Under the pieces are notes generated by a model that did not search any database, had not been told where the DNA came from, and saw nothing but the letters and a program-made list of their open reading frames with translations. Positions 1 through 8,433 of a DNA stretch of 64,000 bases are shown here, one piece after another. Source of the stretch: QHXM01 sp963697975 (GTDB lineage Bacteria > Acidobacteriota > Blastocatellia > Pyrinomonadales > Pyrinomonadaceae). The DNA is taken from contig OY969111.1 in assembly GCA_963697975.1 (NCBI GenBank), positions 4,092,001 to 4,156,000 of the forward strand, given 5' to 3'. The translations under genes were made by a program, and so were the position numbers. Every line of letters starts with the position of its first letter. Position 1 is the first letter of the stretch.

Positions 1-136
1 AGATTGTCTCGGCATCATAGGCGTAGGAAAGGTCTATGATCTTGCCTGACGGAAAGGCGCTGGGCTTCTCGTTAGGAACAGTCTGGCAGGAAAGAAACAT
101 GAGCGAGGAAAAAAGCAGCAGGCAGAATCTCCTCAT
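1..136 (-). CDS. Cyclase-family lipoprotein, N-terminal fragment
   Basis: The gene runs off the left edge, so only 45 residues are visible. It starts at ATG 136 after a good GGGAGGA Shine-Dalgarno about 7 nt upstream. The N-terminus is a lipoprotein signal: MRRF, a hydrophobic stretch, then the lipobox LSC at about residues 14-16. After a short linker the mature part begins with GKIIDLSYAYDAETI, which resembles the opening strand of the cyclase / kynurenine formamidase-like metal hydrolases (PF04199). The catalytic HxGTHxD motif would lie outside the window, so activity cannot be judged. It is divergent from birA. The family call rests on one short motif. Confidence 0.6.
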   Translation of the reverse strand, partial: MRRFCLLLFSSLMFLSCQTVPNEKPSAFPSGKIIDLSYAYDAETI

Positions 137-266
137 GGCGTGATCCTCCCGAAAGATTGGTTTTAAATTCTCGAACGTTCCATTGAATTGCTTGACGGTG
201 GAAAGCTACCGTACTAGGTTGTTTCTCGCAAGAAGATTCAAGACTCCCGACGTTCCGATTGAATTG

Positions 267-1019
267 ATGAAGCAGCTCTTGCCTCCGACCATTCTCAGAT
301 TCGATTCTCTACCTTCGACCAACACGGAGGCCGCGCGACAGGCCGCACAGGGCGCGCCGGAAGGTTTGTGCGTCGTCGCGCGTGAGCAGACAAAGGGGCG
401 CGGGCGCGCGGGACGCACCTGGGTTTCACCCGCCGACGCCGGACTCTACTTCAGCATCGTTCTCAGACCTCTTAGCCTTGAGGTACGCGCGTGGCCGCTT
501 CTAACCTTGATGGCTGCGCTCGCCGTGCGAGAGGCGCTGCTTGAAGCTCACGAGCTTGAGACTGACATCAAATGGCCGAACGACATTCTGGCTGATGAGC
601 GCAAGCTGTGCGGCATCCTCGCCGAAACAGTCGAGGCTGAAACCGGGCGAGCAGTTATCATGGGCATCGGCATCAACCTGAACGACGGCGCGTTTCCGCC
701 TGAGTTAAAAACAATCGCCGCGTCCATTTCATCTTTAACCGGACGTGCGCCCGACAGCGAACAATTGTTGCAGGCGCTCATTCGCGCTCTCGAAAGGCGC
801 TACAAAATTCTTCAAGCGACAAACGGCGCAGAAGAGACGATTCGCGAGTGGTCGCAACATTCGTCTTACGCGCAAGGCCGCCGGGTTCGCGTTCAACTGG
901 CTACGGAAAATTTCGACGGATCGACGCGCGGCCTTGAACCGGACGGCGCTTTACGTGTAGAAACTTTAACAGGAGAAATCAGGATTGTGCGCGCCGGAGA
1001 CGTGACATCTTTAAGGTGA
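267..1019 (+). CDS. birA: Biotin--[acetyl-CoA-carboxylase] ligase, BirA catalytic type without HTH
   Basis: This enzyme activates biotin with ATP and transfers it to the lysine of biotin carboxyl carrier proteins in the cytoplasm. The ATG at 267 (MKQLLPP) gives a 250-residue protein beginning just before the catalytic domain. A TTG at 183 would add 28 residues unlike the family. Visible motifs are the biotinyl-AMP loop TKGRGRAGRTW, the KWPNDIL segment followed by KLCGIL, and the GIGINLN strand. The N-terminal winged helix of E. coli BirA is absent, so this is a monofunctional (group I) ligase and probably not a repressor. The next gene is coaX, another cofactor gene, separated by a repeat. 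Confidence 0.93.
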   Translation: MKQLLPPTILRFDSLPSTNTEAARQAAQGAPEGLCVVAREQTKGRGRAGRTWVSPADAGLYFSIVLRPLSLEVRAWPLLTLMAALAVREALLEAHELETDIKWPNDILADERKLCGILAETVEAETGRAVIMGIGINLNDGAFPPELKTIAASISSLTGRAPDSEQLLQALIRALERRYKILQATNGAEETIREWSQHSSYAQGRRVRVQLATENFDGSTRGLEPDGALRVETLTGEIRIVRAGDVTSLR

Positions 1020-1110
1020 TTGCGGGATGCGGATTTCGGATTGCAGATTTTAAGAAGAACGAGCCTGTCTTTTCAATCCGCATTCCGCAATCCCAAATCC
1101 GCAATCTGAA
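1018..1110. repeat. Heptamer hairpin element, ATTGCGG family
   Basis: The left arm (1018-1049) is built of 7-nt units around ATTGCGG/ATGCGG/ATTTCGG. The right arm (about 1075-1110) contains the complementary units CCGCATT/CCGCAAT. The unit order is not perfectly mirrored. It starts inside the birA stop codon and ends just before coaX. Confidence 0.85.
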
Positions 1111-1115
1111 CTCGT

Positions 1116-1892
1116 ATGCTTCTCGTTATTGATACCGGGAATACCAACACGACGCTCGGCGTCTTTGACGGCGACCAACTCGTCACGCACTGGCGTTTGA
1201 CGACGGCGCGCGTGCGGACGGTGGACGAGTATGGCGTCTATGCTCGCAATCTTTTTGAATTCGCCGGAATTGACTTCAAAGCGATCACGGCGGTCGTCAT
1301 CGCGTCGGTCGTCCCTCCGCTCAACTACACGCTGAAGAGAATGTCCGAGGTCTATTTCAATCTCACGCCGTTGATGATTGACCACACGACCGACATGGGA
1401 CTGGAGATTCTCTATAATCCGCCGTCGGATGTCGGCGCGGACCGCCTGGTTGATGCGGTCGCAGCGATTCACAAGTACGGCGCGCCGTGCATCGTCGTGG
1501 ATTTCGGGACGGCGACGACCTTCAACGCCATTGACGCGCAAGGGCGATACCTTGGCGGCGTCATCACGCCGGGCATCAGCATATCAAGCGAGGCTCTGTT
1601 TCAAAGAGCGGCGCGCTTGCCGCCCGTCGAGATCAAACGCCCGCAATCGGTCATCGGCTCATCAACCATCGGCTCGATGCAATCTGGCTTGTACTACGGC
1701 TTCGTCGGCTTGGTTGACGGAATCCTGCGACGGATGCTCGAAGAACTCGGCACCTCCACGCAGATCGTCGCCACCGGCGGCCTCGCTTCCCTCATTGCCA
1801 CCGGCTCGGAACACATCAACACGATTGACAGCACACTGACGCTCGAAGGGCTGCGGCTGGTGTACGAAAGACAGGTGATAGGTGATGGGTGA
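1116..1892 (+). CDS. coaX: Type III pantothenate kinase
   Basis: This cytoplasmic kinase catalyses the first step of CoA biosynthesis, phosphorylating pantothenate, and belongs to the ASKHA fold. The 258 residues match the usual length. It opens with the phosphate-binding DTGNTNTTLGVF motif, carries the pantothenate-site GADR motif (DVGADRLVDA) and the second phosphate motif VDFGTATTFNAID, and has GGVITPGI further on. No coaA-type kinase is visible here. The start is the ATG directly after the repeat, with no strong Shine-Dalgarno. The TGA stop lies inside the following GGTGATA-type repeat. Confidence 0.95.
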   Translation: MLLVIDTGNTNTTLGVFDGDQLVTHWRLTTARVRTVDEYGVYARNLFEFAGIDFKAITAVVIASVVPPLNYTLKRMSEVYFNLTPLMIDHTTDMGLEILYNPPSDVGADRLVDAVAAIHKYGAPCIVVDFGTATTFNAIDAQGRYLGGVITPGISISSEALFQRAARLPPVEIKRPQSVIGSSTIGSMQSGLYYGFVGLVDGILRRMLEELGTSTQIVATGGLASLIATGSEHINTIDSTLTLEGLRLVYERQVIGDG

Positions 1893-1944
1893 TAGGTGAT
1901 AGGAAAGAACTGCTATTTTCTCTTATCACCTATCACCTATCACC
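1874..1944. repeat. Heptamer hairpin element, GGTGATA family
   Basis: There are four left units (GGTGATA, GGTGATG, GGTGATA, GGTGATA; 1874-1901), a 22-nt spacer, then three perfect right units TATCACC (1924-1944). The coaX stop codon is in the third left unit. The last right unit is immediately followed by the ATG of the next gene, leaving no Shine-Dalgarno. Confidence 0.95.
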
Positions 1945-2679
1945 ATGAATTACTTTAACTATTTCACCGAAATCGAAGACACTTTCATCCGCCGCCGGGG
2001 CAAGCACCTGTTGCTCAGTTCGATGGATTGGGCGTTGATTGAAAGCTGGAAAGAGATGGGCGTGCCGCTGCACGTCGCGTTGCGCGGCATTGAGCAGTCC
2101 TTCGATTCATTCAACGCGAAGCCGAGACGACGAACCGTCAAATCGCTCCTTTATTGTCAGGAGGAAGTTGAAGCGCAGTTTGCCGAATGGCAGGAAGCGC
2201 AGGTCGGGGCAGGGAAGGGAAAGAACAACGGCGAGGCGGTCACTGAGAAGACGAGCGAGGACGAACGCCTGCCTTTCTCGCGCGCCGTCATCCTTGAACA
2301 TCTGGAACGCGCCCGCGCCTCATTCCTGACAATTTGCGATGAGCGGAAGAAATCGCGCCAGGATGATTTCTGTGACGCTCTCTCTCGCGCAGCTTCGCGC
2401 TTGAAGGAATTAAACGAAGATTTCGCGCGTGCCGCACACCCGGATGCGGAGAAACTGGAAGACTCGCTCACATCGCTGGAGAAGATGCTGGACGAAGCTT
2501 TACTCGCCAGTCTTCCGGCGCGTGAACTGGCGGCGGCTCGCAGCGCCTCTGAAGAACAGTTGCAGCCCTACCGCAACCGGATGGAGCGCCCCGTCTTCGA
2601 GCAGACGCTCGATAATCTACTCCTTAAAAGGCTGCGTGACGCACATGGCTTGCCGCGTCTCAGTTTGTTCTATCTTTGA
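1945..2679 (+). CDS. Conserved hypothetical protein, Lys/Glu-rich helical
   Basis: I do not recognise a characterised family. The 244-residue product has no signal peptide or membrane segment. The first 65 residues form a compact part (MNYFNYF, then an RRRGKHLLLSSMDWALIESW segment with a short WxxxGxPL motif). A charged, probably helical or coiled-coil region follows up to the C-terminus. The gene lies between coaX and an RNA methyltransferase, 12 bp from the latter, so it is probably co-transcribed with it. The start codon abuts a heptamer repeat, so translation would have to be leaderless-like, coupled, or start from a structured site. A role in RNA or protein handling is only a guess from context. 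Confidence 0.75.
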   Translation: MNYFNYFTEIEDTFIRRRGKHLLLSSMDWALIESWKEMGVPLHVALRGIEQSFDSFNAKPRRRTVKSLLYCQEEVEAQFAEWQEAQVGAGKGKNNGEAVTEKTSEDERLPFSRAVILEHLERARASFLTICDERKKSRQDDFCDALSRAASRLKELNEDFARAAHPDAEKLEDSLTSLEKMLDEALLASLPARELAAARSASEEQLQPYRNRMERPVFEQTLDNLLLKRLRDAHGLPRLSLFYL

Positions 2680-2691
2680 GCGAGCGTAGGA

Positions 2692-3930
2692 ATGAAGAAG
2701 CAGAAGCGCAAACGTTTGGGAGCGAGACGTAATCCGCTAAAAGAACAAAGTAAGGATGCGATTGTCGAAGTCACAGTTGAGCGCATCCTGCCGGGCGGCG
2801 CTGGTCTCGCTCATGCGGAGGGTCGCACGCTGCTGATCGCGCTGGCTGCGCCGGGAGATCGCGTGCGTGTGCGTGTTGAGCGCGTGCAGGGTCGCGTGGC
2901 CTTCGCTTCGATAACTGAAATCATCGAGCCTTCTCCCGTTCGCGTCGAGCCGTTATGTCCTTACTTCGGTCTTTGCGGCGGCTGCGACTTTCAGCAACTC
3001 AGCTATGAAGCTCAACTCAACAGTAAAGTCGGGATCATCCGCGATTGCCTGCGCCGCATCGCGCAGATTGATTTCACAGGCGAGATTCCAATCACTGCTT
3101 CTCCAAGCGCCTGGCACTATCGCTCGCGCGCTCAATGGCAGCACGACCCGCTCAGGAAACGGTTAGGCTATTTCGAGCGCGCCTCTCATCGTGTCTGCGA
3201 TGTCGCCGCCTGTCCCGTCCTTGTTCCTGAATTGGAGGCGACGCTTGAGAGCCTGCGCGTGCAGATGAGAGAGGACTTGTTGCCGGAAGAGGTGACGGAA
3301 CTTCACGCAGTCGCAGGAGACGACGGCGCATCGCTTTCACCGCCCGTGCCCGAACACCCGACGCGCGAAGTGAGCCGCCGGATAGGTGGGCATCTCTACC
3401 ACTTCAGCGCCGAAGGTTTTTTTCAAATCAACCACGAACTGCTTGAGCCTTTGATTGCCGCCGCCATTGGCGACGCGCAGGGCGAGACGGCGGTCGATCT
3501 CTATTGCGGCGCGGGGCTTTTCACGCTTCCACTCTCTGAGCGCTTCACGCGCGTCCTCGGCGTCGAAGCAAGCGCTGCGGCCATCAGCTATGCGCGCCGC
3601 AATCTGGAAGACGCTCGTCTCGATAATGCAACTCTTGAAATCGCCAGAGTCGGCGACTGGCTGGCCGGGAAGAGCGACGCCCGCGCGCCCATTGATTTCC
3701 TGCTGCTCGATCCGCCGCGCGCCGGGGCGGAAGATGGCGCAGTCAATGGCATCCTCGCCCTGCGCCCGCGACATATCTCATACGTCTCCTGCGACCCGGC
3801 GACCCTCGCACGCGATCTCAAAGCCCTTGCCGCAGGCGGCTACAAGCTTGACTCCATCGCGGCCTTTGATATGTTCCCGCAGACCCATCACGTAGAGACG
3901 ATTGTTCATCTCAAAAAGATTGATGAATAA
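2692..3930 (+). CDS. 23S rRNA (uracil-5-)-methyltransferase, RlmD/TrmA family
   Basis: This is a SAM-dependent m5U methyltransferase of RNA, 412 residues. An N-terminal TRAM (OB-fold) domain spans about residues 20-80. It is followed by the [4Fe-4S] ligand motif C-x5-C-x2-C (LCPYFGLCGGC), with a fourth Cys in the VAACPVL segment. The catalytic half shows FFQIN, the SAM motif DLYCGAGLFTLPL, the DPPRAG motif and the catalytic nucleophile in YVSCDPATLARDL. The cluster ligands favour RlmD/RlmCD over TrmA, but the exact uridine target cannot be told from sequence. The start is ATG 2692, 12 bp after the upstream gene. Confidence 0.92.
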   Translation: MKKQKRKRLGARRNPLKEQSKDAIVEVTVERILPGGAGLAHAEGRTLLIALAAPGDRVRVRVERVQGRVAFASITEIIEPSPVRVEPLCPYFGLCGGCDFQQLSYEAQLNSKVGIIRDCLRRIAQIDFTGEIPITASPSAWHYRSRAQWQHDPLRKRLGYFERASHRVCDVAACPVLVPELEATLESLRVQMREDLLPEEVTELHAVAGDDGASLSPPVPEHPTREVSRRIGGHLYHFSAEGFFQINHELLEPLIAAAIGDAQGETAVDLYCGAGLFTLPLSERFTRVLGVEASAAAISYARRNLEDARLDNATLEIARVGDWLAGKSDARAPIDFLLLDPPRAGAEDGAVNGILALRPRHISYVSCDPATLARDLKALAAGGYKLDSIAAFDMFPQTHHVETIVHLKKIDE

Positions 3931-3998
3931 CAAAAGTTGCGCAACTCAACAAAAGCAGTGCAACCGCGAAAGAGAATTCTAGCCCGCGCTCGGTCTTG

Positions 3999-4026
3999 AC
4001 CGGGATTTCAAATCCGGCTTTAATAA
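3999..4026 (+). terminator. Possible weak terminator hairpin after the methyltransferase
   Basis: CCGGGATTT and AAATCCGG form a short stem with a 1-nt loop, followed by CTTTAATAA. A separate perfect 12-bp palindrome (AGTTGCGCAACT) lies upstream at 3935-3946. The T-run is poor, so the terminator role is uncertain. Confidence 0.35.
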
Positions 4027-4032
4027 CCCGAT

Positions 4033-6768
4033 ATGCGTGCTGCTCCTCACCAGCCTGCGTTTCTTCCTCATCCGCTTGCTGTCCTGGCTGCGTCGTTCGC
4101 GCTGGGCGTTCTTGTTGCTCGGTTCACTTCATTGCCTTTCAATCCGGTGTTGATGTGTGGTGCGGCTTGCTCGCTGGCTGCCGTTTACAGTTATGCGAAA
4201 GGGCTGACGCTATGGGCGGGGTTGCTGCTTGCGCTGGCGTTCTGTCTGACGGGTGCGATGCTAATGCTTTTGGAGAAAGGAAGCGTGATGGCTGGGCGTG
4301 TGCAAAGGCTTTATGACGATGGAACGATTAAATCCGGCGAGCCGGTAGAAGTGACGGGTGTCCTGGAGCGCGCGCCCGAAGCTGCGCCGGATGGTTTCTA
4401 TCTGACGCTCGATGTCGAGAAGTTAAGATACAAAGATGAAGAGCGCGCACTCTCCGGGCAGATATCGCTCTTTGCTCCGGTGCGCGACCGTGCGGCGCAA
4501 GCCGAGTACGAGATACTGGAACTGCGATACGGCGCGCGCGTGCGCGTGATGACGGAGCTTCACCGGACGGATAACTTTCGCAATCCCGGCGTCTCGCCTT
4601 TAAGCGAATATCTTGAGCGGCGCAATCTGGATGCGACCGGGACGATCAAAAGTCCGCAACTTGTCGAGCGTCTGGACGACGAGCGTGTGTTTCTGCCGCT
4701 TGCCTGGCTTTATGAATGGCGGCAACGCGTGCTGGCCGAGATTGACGAAAAATTTTCGACAGAAACGGGCGGTGTCTTGAAGGCTGCGCTGCTCGGCAAT
4801 CGTTACCAGCTTTCGCGCGATACGGCAGAGCGTTTTCGTGAGGGCGGGACTTTTCACGTGCTGGTCATCAGCGGTCTGCACATCAGCTTCATCGGCGGCC
4901 TCATCCTCTTCGTGATGCGGAGAGTGACGAAGCGGCGCGGGTGGCAGTTTGCCGTGTCGGTCGCTTTTTTGTGGGCCTATACGTTTGCGGTCGGGGCGGA
5001 AGTGTCTGTCGTGCGCGCGGCCTTGATGTTTACGGTGGTCGCGCTCGCGCCCGTCGTTCATCGCCGTGCGAGGTCTCTGAATGCGCTCGGGGGCGCAACG
5101 CTTCTGCTCCTCATCTGGCGACCTATAGATTTATTCGACCCGTCGTTTCAATTAACTTTTCTCTCCGTGCTGGCGATCATCATCATCAGTTGGCCGCTGA
5201 TTGAGCGATTGCGCGATGTGGGCATGTGGCGTCCGACGATAGAGACGCCATACCCGCCCGTATGCCCGCGCCATCTGCGGCTGCTCGGTGAAACGCTCTT
5301 CTGGAGCGAGCGAGATTGGCGGCGCGAGATGCAGAGGTCAAACTACAGCTACAAGCTTTTCAAGATGCCGCTGGCCGCGCGACTGGAAAAGCTTCACCTT
5401 CAAAGCGTCCTGCGCTACGCCTTCAGCGCAATCATCGTCTCGGCGAGCATGCAGTTGGTGCTTCTGCCGCTGCTCGTTCTCTACTTTCACCGTCTTTCGT
5501 TTGCTTCGCTCTTCCTGAACGTCGTGGTCGGCGCATTGATGGCAGGGCTTGCGCTGGTTGCTCTCGCCGCGCTCCTCGTCTCACAACTCAGCGCGTGGCT
5601 CGCCGCGCCGCTCTTCAAGCTTGCCGAAGGGTTAAACTGGTTGATGATTCATAGCGTTGACCCTTTTGCCAGCGCAAGCGTCGCGTCCGTTCGATTGCCG
5701 GAGTACACGGGATGGCCTTCCATGATTTACTTTCTTTACTACGCGCCGCTTGTCGTTCTGGCCGTTGCGCTGGCCCGCTGGAATCCATTTGCCCGCACGC
5801 CTGCGACAAAAGACGAGCACACAGCGCGGCTTCTTATCAGGCCGAAGCCTGCGGCCATCGCACTCGCCGCCATGCTCATTTTGATCGTCATTCATCCGTT
5901 TAGCGCAGGCAGACCAGGCGGCAGGCTGCGAATCGATTTCCTCGATGTTGGGCAGGGTGATGCGGCGCTGGTGACGATGCCTGATGGCACGACGCTGCTG
6001 ATTGATGCCGGTGGTCGCCCCAGATTCGATTACGCGCGACGGAGCAATCTAGAGGCTAAAGGAGCGGAGACTTTTGAGCGCGATACCCGAAGCATCGGCG
6101 AAGCAGTCGTCTCGGAATATCTCTGGTGGCGCGGCCTTGATAGTATTGATTATCTCTTAGCGACTCACGCCGACGCGGATCATATGGATGGCTTGAACGA
6201 TGTTGCGCGCAACTTCAGTGTCCGCGCCGCCATCGTTGCGCGTGCGCCCTCAGCCGATTCTGAGTTCGCGCAGTTTGCAGCGACCGCACGAAGGTACGAT
6301 GTTCCCATGCGCCTCATCGGGCGTGGCGACGTATTGCGCTTCGGCGAGGTCGAAGCGGAAGTGCTCTGGCCTCCGCGCTCGGAGAATTTGAATGAAGCTT
6401 CAGGCAACGACGATTCCATCGTGCTGCGCCTGCGTTTCGGTAGCCGCGTTTTTCTCCTGACAGGCGACATCGAAAAAGCTGCCGAGACCGCGCTCACAAA
6501 TGGACAGGACAATCTACGCTGCGATGTCGTCAAAGTTGCTCATCATGGAAGCAAGACCTCTTCCACAGAGGCATTCATCAAGGCCACGCAACCTACCTAC
6601 GCCATCATCCCCGTCGGCCAACACTCGATCTTCGGGCATCCACACAAAGAAGTTCTGGCGCGCTGGCGTGCGAGCGGCGCGCAGCTTCTCACGACAGGCG
6701 AGCGCGGCACAATCACCATCAGCACGGATGGGAATGATTTGAAAGTGGAAACGTTTGTAAAGCAGTGA
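4033..6768 (+). CDS. comEC: ComEC/Rec2 family DNA-uptake channel
   Basis: This is the inner-membrane channel for single-stranded DNA in natural transformation. The 911 residues have the full three-part architecture. There are N-terminal membrane segments with an OB-like DUF4131 region (to about residue 210). The Competence membrane domain comes next, with GLHISFIGG and many helices (about 230-600). A C-terminal metallo-beta-lactamase-like nuclease domain (about 640-905) carries FLDVGQGDA, THADADHMDG, LTGDIE and VAHHGSKTS. All metal-ligand motifs are present, so the gene looks intact. A ComEA-like lipoprotein is encoded 3 kb away, which supports competence for DNA uptake. The stop codon lies in a repeat shared with modA on the other strand. 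Confidence 0.95.
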   Translation: MRAAPHQPAFLPHPLAVLAASFALGVLVARFTSLPFNPVLMCGAACSLAAVYSYAKGLTLWAGLLLALAFCLTGAMLMLLEKGSVMAGRVQRLYDDGTIKSGEPVEVTGVLERAPEAAPDGFYLTLDVEKLRYKDEERALSGQISLFAPVRDRAAQAEYEILELRYGARVRVMTELHRTDNFRNPGVSPLSEYLERRNLDATGTIKSPQLVERLDDERVFLPLAWLYEWRQRVLAEIDEKFSTETGGVLKAALLGNRYQLSRDTAERFREGGTFHVLVISGLHISFIGGLILFVMRRVTKRRGWQFAVSVAFLWAYTFAVGAEVSVVRAALMFTVVALAPVVHRRARSLNALGGATLLLLIWRPIDLFDPSFQLTFLSVLAIIIISWPLIERLRDVGMWRPTIETPYPPVCPRHLRLLGETLFWSERDWRREMQRSNYSYKLFKMPLAARLEKLHLQSVLRYAFSAIIVSASMQLVLLPLLVLYFHRLSFASLFLNVVVGALMAGLALVALAALLVSQLSAWLAAPLFKLAEGLNWLMIHSVDPFASASVASVRLPEYTGWPSMIYFLYYAPLVVLAVALARWNPFARTPATKDEHTARLLIRPKPAAIALAAMLILIVIHPFSAGRPGGRLRIDFLDVGQGDAALVTMPDGTTLLIDAGGRPRFDYARRSNLEAKGAETFERDTRSIGEAVVSEYLWWRGLDSIDYLLATHADADHMDGLNDVARNFSVRAAIVARAPSADSEFAQFAATARRYDVPMRLIGRGDVLRFGEVEAEVLWPPRSENLNEASGNDDSIVLRLRFGSRVFLLTGDIEKAAETALTNGQDNLRCDVVKVAHHGSKTSSTEAFIKATQPTYAIIPVGQHSIFGHPHKEVLARWRASGAQLLTTGERGTITISTDGNDLKVETFVKQ

Positions 6769-6832
6769 TAGGTGATAGGTGATAGGAGAAAACAGGTTCT
6801 TTCTTATCACCCATCACCCATCACCCATCACT
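6764..6832. repeat. Heptamer hairpin element, GGTGATA family, between convergent genes
   Basis: Left units are AGTGATA, GGTGATA, GGTGATA (6764-6784). Right units are TATCACC, CATCACC, CATCACC, CATCACT (6805-6832). The left arm carries the comEC TGA stop. The right arm carries the modA TGA stop on the minus strand. The hairpin could also act as a bidirectional terminator. Confidence 0.95.
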
Positions 6833-7652
6833 GCTTTTTGTATCCGTAGCGTTCCAGCAATGCTTGCCCTTCGGCGCTGAGGACGAAGGTGACGAAGCGC
6901 CGTGCGGCTTCCTGTTGGGGTGAGTCTTTGATGACGGCTATGGCCTGGTCAATCGGTTGGTGCAGTCGCTCGTCAATTTCGATGATGCGGCCTTCGCCTG
7001 TTTTGACCAGCGCGAGGGGGATGAAGGCGACTTCGGCGTTGCCTGTGGCCGCATACTGCTTCGCCTGCGAGACGTTTTGTCCGTAGATGACTTTCGGCTC
7101 GATTTGCGTCCAGAGATTAAGTTGACGCAACGCCTCGACCGTTGCGCGGCCATAGGGAGCAAGGTCAGGCTTGGCGATGACGATGCGTTCGACTTCCGGG
7201 CGCGTGATGTCTTCGATTCGATTAAGCGTGAGATTGCTTCCCGGCGGAATCCAGAGAACGAGGCGACCGCGCGCAAACAATTTATTTGTGCCGGGCACGA
7301 GCAGACCCTTTGCATTGAGTTTCTCTACGTGTTCGACATCCGCGGACGCGAAGACATCAAAGGGCGCGCCGTTCTCTATCTGTTTCGCCAGATCGGCGGT
7401 CGCGCCGAAACTGAAGCGGACACGAATGCCCGTCTGCGCCGTAAACTCTGTCCCCATCTCCGTGAAAGCGTCCGTGAGATTCGCCGCCGCCGCGACAGTA
7501 ATCTCCGGTGATGTCGCCTGTTTATTCGTCGGCACACCACGCGAACAATTAAGCGAGAGCAGGGAGGCGAAGACTATGAGAAGGATGAAAGGTAAATGCG
7601 AAGAGATACGTAAGCGCGTGGGGAAAGCTCGAAACCGCGATGCAGAATTCAA
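6828..7652 (-). CDS. modA: Molybdate ABC transporter substrate-binding lipoprotein
   Basis: This is a periplasmic molybdate/tungstate-binding protein anchored as a lipoprotein, 274 residues. A hydrophobic signal is followed by the lipobox LSLNC at about 31-35. The mature domain begins ITVAAAANLTDAF, continues with FSFGATADLAKQIENGAPFDVFASAD, and has the YGRATVEALRQ and VSQAKQYAATGNAEVAF segments typical of ModA. No modB or modC is in the window, so the permease must be encoded elsewhere. The only usable starts are non-ATG: TTG 7652, or CTG/ATT just upstream. Its first codons lie beside a repeat, so the true start is uncertain. Confidence 0.9.
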   Translation of the reverse strand: MNSASRFRAFPTRLRISSHLPFILLIVFASLLSLNCSRGVPTNKQATSPEITVAAAANLTDAFTEMGTEFTAQTGIRVRFSFGATADLAKQIENGAPFDVFASADVEHVEKLNAKGLLVPGTNKLFARGRLVLWIPPGSNLTLNRIEDITRPEVERIVIAKPDLAPYGRATVEALRQLNLWTQIEPKVIYGQNVSQAKQYAATGNAEVAFIPLALVKTGEGRIIEIDERLHQPIDQAIAVIKDSPQQEAARRFVTFVLSAEGQALLERYGYKKQ

Positions 7653-7669
7653 AATGGACAGTCACGCTC

Positions 7670-7712
7670 TTTCTTCTGACTTCTGAATTTTTACTCCTGT
7701 CTTCTGCTCTTA
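7670..7712. repeat. Single arm of a heptamer repeat, AGGAGTC family
   Basis: Units TTCTTCT, GACTTCT, GAATTTT, TACTCCT and GTCTTCT keep a strict 7-nt period. Only a degenerate partner (GCAGAATTCAAAA, 7642-7654) is visible to the left, so the element is decayed or half. It ends at the cysteine dioxygenase stop. Confidence 0.6.
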
Positions 7713-8297
7713 TATCCCCGCCCCGTCCATGAACTCGTTGGGCGAGTAGTGGCCGACCTCAGAGCTTCCGACCTTGTAGGTGTTCAACACGCCGAGCGGC
7801 GGCGCGTACAGGTGAAGCGTCACCAAATCCTGCCCGCTGACTTCCGGGTTTCCGATTTGATGAATGTCCGGCACATCGGCTGCGGTCGCTTCTCCTATGT
7901 TCCACTCGCGTCCAGACTGGTAATAAAGCTGGCGTTCATTGTTGAGCGCGAAGACGGTTTCCCACATCACGCCCTCGCAGACGCGCACCGCGCCGTATGA
8001 ACCATTGTGGTCGTGGATGGGCGTCCGCTGTCCGGGCTTCCAGCACAGCACGAGCAGCTCTGCAAAGTCGTTACGCATGACGCGATGACGGGAATAGGTC
8101 CCGGCTTTGAAGAAGCGATAGGGGCGAAGGTCGTCGGGCGTGACGTTGACACGAATGAGCCAATCGTTAAGGTCCGCGAACTGCGGCGCACCGTTTAGCG
8201 CGCTGAGCGTTTCAATCAGAGCTTTGAAGGAGAACTGGCGACGCTTATCTTCTACGAATTTCGAGAAATGAACCGGCGACGTGACGTTAGTTGACAT
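7710..8297 (-). CDS. Cysteine dioxygenase type I family protein
   Basis: This cupin enzyme oxidises a thiol such as L-cysteine to its sulfinate with O2 and Fe(II). The 195 residues fit bacterial cysteine dioxygenases. The metal ligands are visible: H95 and H97 in the TPIHDHNGSYGAVRVCEG motif, and H146 in DIHQIGN. C85 (LCWKPG) is in the position reached in several family members. Related 3-mercaptopropionate dioxygenases share the fold, so substrate is not settled. The start is ATG 8297. It is the last gene of a minus-strand group with a glycerate kinase and a ComEA-like gene, 136 bp downstream of the former. Confidence 0.88.
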   Translation of the reverse strand: MSTNVTSPVHFSKFVEDKRRQFSFKALIETLSALNGAPQFADLNDWLIRVNVTPDDLRPYRFFKAGTYSRHRVMRNDFAELLVLCWKPGQRTPIHDHNGSYGAVRVCEGVMWETVFALNNERQLYYQSGREWNIGEATAADVPDIHQIGNPEVSGQDLVTLHLYAPPLGVLNTYKVGSSEVGHYSPNEFMDGAGI

Positions 8298-8433
8298 GGG
8301 CTTTGCGGAACTCCTCAGGAGATGCTGGCTTAAAGGAAAATCGGGCCGCGCAAGAGTCTCGATGCGCCAAAGGTTTTATAGTATGCCTTGAGCTTTGGAG
8401 TCAATCTTTCAGCAGCCCGGAAAAGGCCAGCCC

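Noticed and set aside
1874..1944. A CRISPR-like array
   Set aside because: The units are contiguous 7-mers without spacers and are inverted in the second arm, and no cas gene is present.
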